Of a DNA stretch of 46,168 bases, positions 24,389-32,896 are shown piece after piece. The stretch comes from Bacteroidota bacterium. Its GTDB lineage: Bacteria > Bacteroidota > Bacteroidia > UKL13-3. The stretch lies in the NCBI GenBank assembly GCA_947459415.1, contig CANHDN010000005.1:1-46168 (forward strand). Reading direction: 5' to 3'. The translations under genes were made by a program, and so were the position numbers. A model generated the notes under the pieces. The model saw only the letters and a list, made by a program, of their open reading frames with translations. It did no database searches and was not told the origin of the DNA. Each line of letters starts with the position of its first letter. Position 1 is the first letter of the stretch.

Positions 24389-27289
24389 ATGAAGAAAGGT
24401 TTATTATTTGCTGGGGTATTATCATTACTTTTAAACGTAAATGATATAAATGCACAAGTAGCTACAACCACAGCACCTGCAAAAACCACCTTACTAGAAA
24501 AGGTAAGTGCCAACCCTGGTGAGTTAAAGATTAGTTATGAAAAATATCTTTTGCCAAATGGGTTAACCTTAATTGTTCATGAAGATCACTCTGATCCAAT
24601 TGTTCATGTTGAAGTAACCTATCACGTAGGTTCTGCGAGAGAAACACCTGGTAAGTCTGGATTTGCTCACTTTTTTGAACACATGATGTTTCAAGGTTCT
24701 CTGAATGTAAAAGATGAAGAGCATTTTAAAATTGTTCAAGGAGCAGGTGGGCAAATGAACGGTACCACAAACAGAGATAGAACTAATTATTTTCAAACAC
24801 TCCCTGCAAATTATTTAGAAACGGCCTTATGGTTGGAGGCAGATAGAATGGGCTTTTTATTGGATTCTGTGACCCAAAAGAAGTTTGAAGTTCAACGTGC
24901 CACAGTAAAAAATGAAAAAGGACAAAATATAGATAATGTACCTTATGGTAAGAGAGGTGAAGTGAATGATGCTGCACTATACCCAGAAGGACATCCATAC
25001 AGCTGGCCTACCATTGGCTATTTAGAAGATTTAGATAGGGTAGGTGTAGAAGATTTAAAAAACTTCTTCATGCGTTGGTATGGTCCAAATAACGCATGCG
25101 TGGTGGTTTCTGGAGATGTAACCCCACAAGATGTTGTAAAGTTGACTGAAAAATATTTTGGTTCTATACCAAGAGGTCCAGAAGTGCGCGCCCAAAGGGT
25201 TGAGGCTGTTCGTTTACCTGATAATAAATATGTAAATTACGGAGATGATGTTTTTGCACCTATGTATGCTTTTACCTATCCATCCGTAAAACAATATCAT
25301 GCAGATGAAGCTCCATTAGATGTTTTAGGTTTTGTTTTGGGTAATGGTAATAATTCAATTATGTACAAGAATTTTATCAAACCAGAGAAAGCCATTCAAA
25401 TAGCCTCATTCAACGGAAGCTATGAGTTGGCAGGAGAGTTTTCGCTCATCGTTTTGGCTATGCCAAATTTTGAAGGTGATAATGATATCGAAAAAGGATT
25501 AATGGCTACCTTAGATGAATTTGAAGCCAAAGGAATTAATGATGATGACTTAAACCGAGCAAAAGGTCAGTTTGAAACAAGCATTATTCAAAGTATGCAG
25601 AGTGTTGCAAGTAGGGCTAGTATTTTGAGTCAAATGTGGTATTTGAGCCATGGTAATCCTAAATTAGCCAGTAATTTCAATATGGCTGATGAATTAGCTA
25701 GGTATAACAAAGTGAGTAAAGAGGATGTAATGAGGGTGTTCCGTCAATACATAAAAGGGAAAAACTATACCCTTGTAAATATTTTCCCTAAAAAAGCTAA
25801 TGCAGCTGCAAACAAAGAAGAGACTAAAGAAACTCAAAGTTCAGGAAAAGCAGTTAAAACTGAATTAGAATATAAAGGCCTAAGCTATACTAAACCTGTA
25901 GATAATTTTGATAGAAGTAAAAGACCTGAACCTGGTTCAGCTAAATCTACCGAAATCCCTAGCTTCTATGCTGCAAATTGGGATAATGGAATTAAAGTAA
26001 TTGGGTCTGAAACCAAGGAATCACCCATTGTAACGATTTTATTAAACATGAAAGGCGGAAATATTGCTGTTGGTGATCCATCAAAAACTGGCTTGGCTTC
26101 ATTAACAGCAAGTATGATGGAAGAAGCATCTGAAAATTTTAGCTCTGAGGCCTTTGAAAATGAATTAGATAAGTTAGGTAGTTCAATAAGTTTTGGAGCT
26201 GGTACTGAAAGCCATTCTATGCAAATTATTTGTGTAAAAAAGAACTTAGATGCTACCTTAAAATTAGTTGAAGAAAAATTATTACGTCCAAAATTTACAG
26301 CAGAAGATTTTAAATTAAACCAATCTCAGACCTACCAAAGTGTAAATTCAGTAAAATATGATGCTGCTTCAACTGCAGATTTGGCTTTTGCCAGATTGAT
26401 TTATGGAAAAACCATTGCAGCTGAACCTACAATGGGTACATTAAAATCGATCAAAAGCATGTCTATCAAGGATGTTCAATCCTATTATGATAAGTTTTAT
26501 GCTCCTGACTTTGCTACCTTAACAATTGTTGGTGATGTAAATGAAAAAGAGATTCTTGAAAAATTAACTTTCCTTAAAAATTGGAAGAAAAAAGGTGTTA
26601 TTTTCCCTGTGGTAAATGTTGCAAATGTTACCACAAACACCAATAAACAGGTGATGTTGGTAGACAAATACAAGGCAGCACAATCAGAAATTAGGGTTGG
26701 AATGCTCGGTCAGAAATATGATTGGAATGGTAAATATTTTAAAACCAATGCGATGAACTATCCATTTGGTGGAAGTTTTAATAGTAGATTAAACCTTAAT
26801 CTGCGCGAAGACAAAGGATTTACCTATGGCATACGTTCTTTTAATATGGGCTTTAAAGATAGACAGGGAATGTATCAAATTGCTACGGGTGTTAGAACCT
26901 CAGCAACTGATAGTGCATTAAAGGAAATTATGTATGAAATGGATAATTACTTAAAAACTGGAATTACTGGTGAAGAGCTAGACTTTATGAAAAAATCGAT
27001 CACGCAAAGTGACGCATTGCGCTATGAAACTAATTTTCAAAAAGCCAGTTTCTTATCACGTTTGATTGAATTTGAATTGCCTAAAGACTACATCCGTCAG
27101 CAAAATCTTATCATCAATAGCCTAAGCAAAGAAGAAATTAATGCCATTGCAAAAGAAATTTTACAACCAGAGAAAATGACCATATTGGTGGTAGGAGATA
27201 AGGATAAAATTAAAGCACCACTAGAAAAAGCAGGGTATAAAATTATAGATTACAAAGATGTGGAAGTAGCAACTAGCGAGAGAAAATAA
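24389..27289 (+). CDS. M16 family zinc metallopeptidase (fused two-half pitrilysin type)
   Basis: This exported M16 peptidase has 966 residues in which an active and an inactive half are fused. Signal peptide: MKKGLLFAGVLSLLLNVNDINA (cleavage near residue 22). The inverted zinc motif HFFEH is at residues 94-98 (ligands His94 and His98, catalytic Glu97), and a third acidic ligand is likely in the RGEVNDAALY block. The second half (from about residue 520) keeps the fold with 'LLNMKGGNIAVGDPSKTGLASL' but has no HxxEH. A Lys/Glu/Thr-rich linker near residues 470-490 joins them. Probably a periplasmic oligopeptidase. The TPR gene follows after 17 bp, likely in the same transcript. Confidence 0.92.
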   Translation: MKKGLLFAGVLSLLLNVNDINAQVATTTAPAKTTLLEKVSANPGELKISYEKYLLPNGLTLIVHEDHSDPIVHVEVTYHVGSARETPGKSGFAHFFEHMMFQGSLNVKDEEHFKIVQGAGGQMNGTTNRDRTNYFQTLPANYLETALWLEADRMGFLLDSVTQKKFEVQRATVKNEKGQNIDNVPYGKRGEVNDAALYPEGHPYSWPTIGYLEDLDRVGVEDLKNFFMRWYGPNNACVVVSGDVTPQDVVKLTEKYFGSIPRGPEVRAQRVEAVRLPDNKYVNYGDDVFAPMYAFTYPSVKQYHADEAPLDVLGFVLGNGNNSIMYKNFIKPEKAIQIASFNGSYELAGEFSLIVLAMPNFEGDNDIEKGLMATLDEFEAKGINDDDLNRAKGQFETSIIQSMQSVASRASILSQMWYLSHGNPKLASNFNMADELARYNKVSKEDVMRVFRQYIKGKNYTLVNIFPKKANAAANKEETKETQSSGKAVKTELEYKGLSYTKPVDNFDRSKRPEPGSAKSTEIPSFYAANWDNGIKVIGSETKESPIVTILLNMKGGNIAVGDPSKTGLASLTASMMEEASENFSSEAFENELDKLGSSISFGAGTESHSMQIICVKKNLDATLKLVEEKLLRPKFTAEDFKLNQSQTYQSVNSVKYDAASTADLAFARLIYGKTIAAEPTMGTLKSIKSMSIKDVQSYYDKFYAPDFATLTIVGDVNEKEILEKLTFLKNWKKKGVIFPVVNVANVTTNTNKQVMLVDKYKAAQSEIRVGMLGQKYDWNGKYFKTNAMNYPFGGSFNSRLNLNLREDKGFTYGIRSFNMGFKDRQGMYQIATGVRTSATDSALKEIMYEMDNYLKTGITGEELDFMKKSITQSDALRYETNFQKASFLSRLIEFELPKDYIRQQNLIINSLSKEEINAIAKEILQPEKMTILVVGDKDKIKAPLEKAGYKIIDYKDVEVATSERK

Positions 27290-27306
27290 AGGTTCAACAT
27301 AATTTT

Positions 27307-28707
27307 ATGATAAAAATGACAATTAAAAAAATAGTATTGGGCGCTTTTTGTGCAATGAGTTTAGGCGCTTTGGCACAAAAAAGTAATATAGAAAGTGCTG
27401 CGATTTACCTGAGAAATGGTGAAGTAGAGGATGCTAAAAAATCGATAGACCTTGCCATTGTTCATCCAGATACAAAGGCAGATGCAAAGGCTTGGTTTTA
27501 TTATGTTTCTATTTTAGATACCATTTATAGAAACCCTGCATATGCTAATTTGATGGATGCCGATATTGCAGATAAGTTTTATACTGGTTGCATTAAATGT
27601 ATTGAAACAGATCTTAAGAATAAATATGGATATTATTGCAAGGATCAAGCTATTTTGAATAGTGCTTTCATGAATTTCAATAAAGGCATTGCTGCATATG
27701 AGCAAAAAGACTTTAAATCAGCTATTAAGTATTATGAAACAGTATTAACCGTAATTCCGTACGATAAAAATGAAGATTTAAAGAAAAATAACCTTTCTGA
27801 AAAAAACATTTTTCTATACATGGCTTTATCTGCGATGCAGTCAAATGATAATGCTAAATCAAAAATATATCTCAAAAAATTAATGGATTTAAACTACGAT
27901 GATCCAATAATTTATATGCAAATGGCTAATATTTTCTTAGAAGAAACAGACACCACTTCAGCTCTTCAATACATAGACCAGGGTAGAGGGAAATATCCAA
28001 GCGAAAAGGATTTAATTAACCAAGAATTGAATATTTACATGAGTATGGGCCGTCAGGATGTTTTAGTAGATAAATTAAACGCCGCGATTGAAATTAACCC
28101 AGATGATCCAATGTTGCTGTTTGTGAGAGGAACGGTATTTGATAATTATGCCAATGATGTAAATAAAAAACGGAAAAGTATAAAGGAGCAGGTTACAACG
28201 GCAAGAAAAAAAGCACAAATTGAAAAAGCACCTGCTAAAAAGACTTTGTATATTAAGAATGCGGATGATTTACAAAAGGAGTATGATAATCAAGGTAAGC
28301 GCGTAACAGAATATGCTGCAAAAGCAGAAGTAGATTATAAAAAGGTGGTAGAATTGAATCCAGATTATATTGATGCCTATTACAATCTTGGTGCCTTAAC
28401 AAACAATAAAACAACGGATATTGTAGAAAAAATGAATGCCATACCCAATTCATTGCAAGGTGCAGCTTACGATAAAATATACAATCCTTTGAAAAAGCAA
28501 AAAGATGATATCTTAATGGTTGCTCTTAATTATTTTAATCAGGCATTAGCCTTGGCTGAACAAAAGACAGATGATACACCTGAAAAGAAAAAAGAGAAAA
28601 ATGGGTATATGAGAGATATATTATATAGTATTCAGCAGGTTTATGCCAATTTAGGCGATGAAAAGAAAACCATGGAAACTAAGAAAAAACGTGATTCGAT
28701 TGAATAA
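27307..28707 (+). CDS. Exported tetratricopeptide repeat protein
   Basis: This 466-residue protein has a signal peptide (MTIKKIVLGAFCAMSLGALA|QKS) and TPR-like helical repeats. Clear repeats include 'FNKGIAAYEQKDFKSAIKYYETVLTV', 'LYMALSAMQSNDNAKSKIYLKKLM' and 'IYMQMANIFLEETDTTSALQYIDQG', then 'ELNPDYIDAYYNLGAL' near residue 355. A Lys-rich coiled segment (about residues 285-310) interrupts the array. TPR proteins act as scaffolds; the partner is unknown. The ATG at 27316 is an equally good start. Gene order suggests co-expression with the M16 peptidase. A strong terminator follows. Confidence 0.82.
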   Translation: MIKMTIKKIVLGAFCAMSLGALAQKSNIESAAIYLRNGEVEDAKKSIDLAIVHPDTKADAKAWFYYVSILDTIYRNPAYANLMDADIADKFYTGCIKCIETDLKNKYGYYCKDQAILNSAFMNFNKGIAAYEQKDFKSAIKYYETVLTVIPYDKNEDLKKNNLSEKNIFLYMALSAMQSNDNAKSKIYLKKLMDLNYDDPIIYMQMANIFLEETDTTSALQYIDQGRGKYPSEKDLINQELNIYMSMGRQDVLVDKLNAAIEINPDDPMLLFVRGTVFDNYANDVNKKRKSIKEQVTTARKKAQIEKAPAKKTLYIKNADDLQKEYDNQGKRVTEYAAKAEVDYKKVVELNPDYIDAYYNLGALTNNKTTDIVEKMNAIPNSLQGAAYDKIYNPLKKQKDDILMVALNYFNQALALAEQKTDDTPEKKKEKNGYMRDILYSIQQVYANLGDEKKTMETKKKRDSIE

Positions 28708-28725
28708 GCTAATTTCAATTTTGAG

Positions 28726-28763
28726 AAAAATCCCCGGCTACATATAAGTCGGGGATTTTTTTT
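28726..28763 (+). terminator. Intrinsic terminator after the TPR gene
   Basis: 11-bp arms AAAAATCCCCG/CGGGGATTTTT (28726-28736 and 28750-28760) with a 13-nt loop, followed by further T residues, 19 nt after the stop. Confidence 0.93.
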
Positions 28764-28933
28764 GCCTAACACGAATATTTAATAAATAGCTAATAGAAGG
28801 GGGATTGTTATAAATCAGTTTAGCAGTATAAACGAGTTGCAACCACTGAATAATGAATGATTCTATTTAACATAATATTAATTATGAGTTAAATTAGTGT
28901 AGGTTAAAATTCATATAAATACATACTAAATCA

Positions 28934-29001
28934 ATTAGTTATATATGATTAGTTTATGAATATGCGATTAGTTATATATGATTAGTTTATGAATATGCGA
29001 T
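28934..29001. repeat. Perfect 33-bp tandem duplication at the 3' end of the T9SS protein gene
   Basis: Two identical 33-bp units (28934-28966 and 28967-28999) lie head to tail, with two more matching bases. On the minus strand each unit encodes SHIHKLIIYN plus a stop, the last 11 codons of the adjacent gene. The outer copy is therefore an untranslated duplicate beyond the stop codon. Perfect identity suggests a recent event. Confidence 0.92.
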
Positions 29002-29993
29002 GTATCATATTCGCTATTCATTTCAATAAAATATATTCCCACCTCAAGGTCACTGAGGTTCAATTGTAAATAATTTTGGTTTACGTGATTAAACTCCTGT
29101 TTAATTTTTCCCTGAATATCTTTTATTCGAATAGTTGAAAAATCTTTATTTGAATTAATAGTTACTGGTAAGGAATTATTTAAAGGATTTGGGAAAATTT
29201 GTATTTCAGACTGCTGAGCAAATTCTTCATCAACATGATTAAAATTACCATGAATAAAACCAATTCCAGTTAGATCAAATCCGCCGCTTGGAAATGGCGT
29301 TGGCCATGGATCATTGATGATTCGTCCATTAAAATCTCTACTTGCAAATAAGGGATTAATGCTGCCAATAACATCTATTAATCTGATGTATCGGATTTGT
29401 TGGTCTGAACCTAATTCATTTTTGATGTCTTCTAAATCAAAAGGAACACCATACGGCATTACATATTTACCAGCTAAATTATGAATTTTATGAGCATGTA
29501 TACTGCCAAAGGCTCCAATTTGTTGATTGGTGTCGGTTTCAGAATAGGCAGGAAATCTAAAAAATTTTTGTCCATCTGTGCTAACCTCTACAAAGGCTAA
29601 CTCTAAAAAAAACGAATCTTTACTAAATGAAAATCCATTTTCAAAAATTGCAAAATCTGGACCAATTCCATTTGTTATGGCAGTTGGCAATTGTATCGTT
29701 ACAGAACCGCCATCTCCCAAGCTCACCATAAAAAAGTCTGGGGTAAAGGAAATGCTATCTAAATTTCCCACACTCGCTTTTCCTAGGCTCGTATCATTTA
29801 TATTTACCCAACCACGCAACATCATTTTACCTTCGGAACCTGGGTAAAAATTTGCAAATGTTTTGATGATACTACTATCTCTATGAATCGCAGAACTACC
29901 AGGATTTCCAGCTTGTGGAGCATATTGCGACATCGCTAAAAATGGCGTAAAAGTCATCCATATAACAAGTGAGAAAATCCTATTTTGTATCAT
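28968..29993 (-). CDS. Secreted T9SS-sorted surface protein
   Basis: This secreted protein of about 341 residues has a signal peptide (MIQNRIFSLVIWMTFTPFLAMS|QYA), a central domain of about 230 residues and a T9SS type A tail (IQIFPNPLNNSL ... VGIYFIEM ... HKLIIYN). The centre contains 'SLGDGGSVTIQLPTAITNGIGPDFAIFENGF' and 'FLELAFVEVSTDGQKFFRFP', a pattern found in uncharacterised surface proteins that share a lectin/discoidin-like beta-sandwich look. Function unknown. In-frame ATGs at 29999 and 30020 could extend it, but a TATATTTG element at 30013-30006 overlaps the longest form. Its final 11 codons are tandemly duplicated downstream. Confidence 0.82.
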   Translation of the reverse strand: MIQNRIFSLVIWMTFTPFLAMSQYAPQAGNPGSSAIHRDSSIIKTFANFYPGSEGKMMLRGWVNINDTSLGKASVGNLDSISFTPDFFMVSLGDGGSVTIQLPTAITNGIGPDFAIFENGFSFSKDSFFLELAFVEVSTDGQKFFRFPAYSETDTNQQIGAFGSIHAHKIHNLAGKYVMPYGVPFDLEDIKNELGSDQQIRYIRLIDVIGSINPLFASRDFNGRIINDPWPTPFPSGGFDLTGIGFIHGNFNHVDEEFAQQSEIQIFPNPLNNSLPVTINSNKDFSTIRIKDIQGKIKQEFNHVNQNYLQLNLSDLEVGIYFIEMNSEYDTSHIHKLIIYN

Positions 29994-30005
29994 TTCCATT
30001 CTGAG

Positions 30006-30013
30006 CAAATATA
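30006..30013 (-). promoter_or_regulatory. Candidate -7 element TATATTTG for the T9SS protein gene
   Basis: Exact TAnnTTTG match 12 nt before the ATG at 29993. It would give a very short leader and argues against the ATG at 30020 as start. Confidence 0.4.
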
Positions 30014-30059
30014 GGCTCAACGAGAGATTTTTTATGAATGATTTGGTTCATTAAATAAA

Positions 30060-30094
30060 AAAAGCTCCGATAACTTTTGCTTATCGGAGCTTTT
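30060..30094. terminator. Strong terminator of gyrA
   Basis: Perfect 14-bp arms AAAAGCTCCGATAA/TTATCGGAGCTTTT (30060-30073 and 30081-30094) with a 7-nt loop. On the minus strand the hairpin lies 17 nt past the gyrA stop and is followed by a T-rich tract. Confidence 0.93.
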
Positions 30095-30110
30095 AAAAGT
30101 AGTGATCATA

Positions 30111-32714
30111 TTATTCTTCATCTTCTATGATATCATCTTCATCTTCTATTTCTTCTTCTATTATTTCTGGTCCGCTTTCTTCAACTTCCTTGTCTGTACC
30201 TGCAATCACTTCGAAACCTTCTACTACTTCCCCGTCTTCGATTTCCCCTTCAGCTCCTTCCACTTCTTCATCTCCAGGTATGTAATTAATCTTTGCTACA
30301 CTTGCTATTTCATCCTTGCCACCAATATTTATTAATCTTACACCTTGAGTTACCCTACCTAATACCCTTAACGAGCTTACACTTAGGCGAATAGTTATAC
30401 CACTTTTATTAATAATCATGATATCGTTTGTATCATCTACCTCTTTGATAGATACTAATTTACCAGTTTTTTCAGTAACATTCATGGCCATAACCCCTTT
30501 ACCACCGCGCTTAGTGATTCTATAAGCCTCTACCTCGGTGCGTTTGCCCATTCCATTCTCACTTACAACCAATACATTAGTAAGTTTTGGATCTTCAATA
30601 GATACCATACCTATTACCTCATCTCCATCTGCCAAACGAATCGATCGAACACCCGTAGCATTTCTTCCCATCGGACGAACACCACTTTCATTAAATCTAA
30701 TTGCTTTCCCTTCACGTGATGCAATAATGATTTCACTCGTTCCATTTGTTAATTTAGCTTCAACCAAGGTATCACCCTCGCGAACATTCATTGAATTAAT
30801 TCCATTGGCACGTGGTCTGCTGTATGCTTCTAACGTGGTTTTCTTGATAGTACCTTTTTGGGTCACCATAATTACATTATAGGTATTTAGGTAATCTGGG
30901 TCACTTAAGGTTTTTACATTCAGGAAAGCTTTCACCTTATCCTCTACTGGGATATTTATTAAATTTTGAATGGCCCTACCCTTACTTGTTTTCTCGCCTT
31001 CCGGAATTTCAAACACACGTAACCAGAAACAACGACCTTGTTCTGTAAATAACAATAAATAGTTATGGTTTGTAGCCATAAAAATATGTTCAACAAAGTC
31101 TTCTTGACGCTTGGCTACACCCCTACTGCCCCTGCCTCCGCGGGCTTGTGTCCTGTATTCATTTAAGCTAGTACGTTTCATATATCCAAGATGAGAAATA
31201 GTGATTACCACTTCATCATCTGGAATTAAATCTTCCATACTCATTTCGTTCCCAACCATTTCAATGACAGACCTACGATCATCGCCGTATTTATCCTTCA
31301 TTTCGATTAGTTCGTCTTTGATTATTTGCATACGAATGCTTTCATTGGCTAAAATTTCTTGCAAACGAGCAATAAACTCCATAATTTGAGCATACTCTTC
31401 TTTAATTTTATCACGCTCTAATCCAGTTAGGCGCTGCAAACGCATATCTAATATAGCTTTAGATTGAATATCACTTAGTTTAAAGGTTTCCATTAACCCA
31501 TTTTTAGCTTCATCTGGAGTTCTGGCTGCACGAATTAATGCAATTACCTGGTCTAAATGATCTAAGGCTATTAATAAACCTTCTAATATATGAGCACGTT
31601 TTTGAGCCTCTTCTAAATCAAATTGAGTTCTGCGAATAACAACCACATGACGGTGTTCCACAAAATGCACAATCAGATCTTTTAAGTTCAGCATTTCAGG
31701 TCTACCTTTCACTAAGGCCACATTGTTTACGCTGAAAGAGGTTTGAAGCTGACTATATTTAAATAATTTATTTAGAACTACGTTCGGAACTGCATCGCGC
31801 TTCAGGTCAAATACCATGCGCATACCTTCTCTATCACTTTCATCACGAACATCGCTTATGCCCTCAATTACTTTTTCGTTTACCAAATCTGCAATTTGCT
31901 TAATTAAGGTAGCTTTATTAACTTGATAAGGAATTTCACTAACCACGATTTGATCTTTACCTGTTTTAGATGTCTCAAATCCTGCTTTTGCGCGCATTAC
32001 AATTCTACCGCGACCCGTTTCAAAGGCGTTTTTAACTCCTTCATATCCATAGATAATACCACCTGTTGGAAAATCTGGGGCTTTAATATAACGCATTAAT
32101 TCAGCAATAGTAATTTCTCTATTATCAATGTAGGCAATAATTCCATCTACACATTCAGTTAAATTATGCGGAGCCATATTCGTTGCCATCCCAACAGCAA
32201 TACCAGCTGCGCCATTCATTAACAAATTTGGCACCTTTGCAGGCAAAACACTTGGTTCGGTTAAGCTATCATCAAAATTTGGGCGAAAGTCAACTGTATT
32301 TTTATCAATATCAGTCAATAATTCTTCGGCCATTTTACGCAAACGAGCCTCAGTATAACGCATTGCTGCTGGTGGATCACCATCAACAGATCCAAAGTTT
32401 CCTTGTCCATCAACTAGCATGTAGCGCATATTCCACTCTTGTGCCATACGAACCATTGTATCGTAAACAGATGAATCTCCATGTGGGTGATATTTACCCA
32501 AAACCTCACCCACAATACGTGCAGACTTTTTATAAGCACGGTTGGAAGCTAAACCCAATTCAGTCATCCCGTACAAAACCCTGCGATGTACAGGTTTTAA
32601 ACCATCCCTTACATCTGGTAAAGCCCTACTTACAATTACCGACATCGAATAATCGATGTACGCGGTTTTCATTTCATCCTCGATGTTAATTTGTATTATT
32701 CTATCTTCTGCCAT
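30111..32714 (-). CDS. gyrA: DNA gyrase subunit A
   Basis: GyrA is the breakage-reunion subunit that, with GyrB, introduces negative supercoils. The 867-residue protein starts in the usual way, has the catalytic Tyr120 (AMRYTEARL), and the quinolone region [13 protein letters not shown] with Ser81 and Asp85 at the positions matching E. coli Ser83 and Asp87, so the sensitive residues are retained. A GyrA box (QARGGRG) precedes the C-terminal beta-pinwheel, which separates it from ParC. The last 45 residues are almost entirely Glu/Asp/Ile, an acidic tail also seen in other gyrases. gyrB is not in the window; the type II subunit at 36127 is ParE. Confidence 0.96.
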   Translation of the reverse strand: MAEDRIIQINIEDEMKTAYIDYSMSVIVSRALPDVRDGLKPVHRRVLYGMTELGLASNRAYKKSARIVGEVLGKYHPHGDSSVYDTMVRMAQEWNMRYMLVDGQGNFGSVDGDPPAAMRYTEARLRKMAEELLTDIDKNTVDFRPNFDDSLTEPSVLPAKVPNLLMNGAAGIAVGMATNMAPHNLTECVDGIIAYIDNREITIAELMRYIKAPDFPTGGIIYGYEGVKNAFETGRGRIVMRAKAGFETSKTGKDQIVVSEIPYQVNKATLIKQIADLVNEKVIEGISDVRDESDREGMRMVFDLKRDAVPNVVLNKLFKYSQLQTSFSVNNVALVKGRPEMLNLKDLIVHFVEHRHVVVIRRTQFDLEEAQKRAHILEGLLIALDHLDQVIALIRAARTPDEAKNGLMETFKLSDIQSKAILDMRLQRLTGLERDKIKEEYAQIMEFIARLQEILANESIRMQIIKDELIEMKDKYGDDRRSVIEMVGNEMSMEDLIPDDEVVITISHLGYMKRTSLNEYRTQARGGRGSRGVAKRQEDFVEHIFMATNHNYLLLFTEQGRCFWLRVFEIPEGEKTSKGRAIQNLINIPVEDKVKAFLNVKTLSDPDYLNTYNVIMVTQKGTIKKTTLEAYSRPRANGINSMNVREGDTLVEAKLTNGTSEIIIASREGKAIRFNESGVRPMGRNATGVRSIRLADGDEVIGMVSIEDPKLTNVLVVSENGMGKRTEVEAYRITKRGGKGVMAMNVTEKTGKLVSIKEVDDTNDIMIINKSGITIRLSVSSLRVLGRVTQGVRLINIGGKDEIASVAKINYIPGDEEVEGAEGEIEDGEVVEGFEVIAGTDKEVEESGPEIIEEEIEDEDDIIEDEE

Positions 32715-32880
32715 AATCAGGTAATTTATTTTTTAAATTGGGGTACTAAATTAGAAAGCACTCTTCAATAGTATCCCATAACAAAACATTGCAAAATATA
32801 GTATTAAGAGCTAATTTGAATAATAAAATTCCCACAAAAAAAGTCAGATTTGTGGATAAGAAATTGCTCATTTTTTTAGC

Positions 32881-32888
32881 TTATATTT
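32881..32888 (+). promoter_or_regulatory. Candidate -7 element TATATTTG for the M1 aminopeptidase gene
   Basis: Exact TAnnTTTG match only 8 nt before the ATG at 32897, with a TTG at 32863-32865 that is closer than the usual spacing. It implies an almost leaderless transcript. Confidence 0.42.
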
Positions 32889-32896
32889 GATTCCGC

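Noticed and set aside
28764-28933. Possible cobalamin riboswitch near the T9SS surface protein
   Set aside because: A CCACTG string occurs, but no B12-box core or supporting helices could be found, and the gene faces the other way.
28934-29001. CRISPR-like repeat
   Set aside because: The two units are directly adjacent with no spacer and encode the end of the neighbouring protein.
32183-32689. 168-codon open frame on the plus strand opposite gyrA
   Set aside because: Gln/His/Leu-rich translation and full overlap with the firm gyrA reading frame mark it as an antisense shadow.
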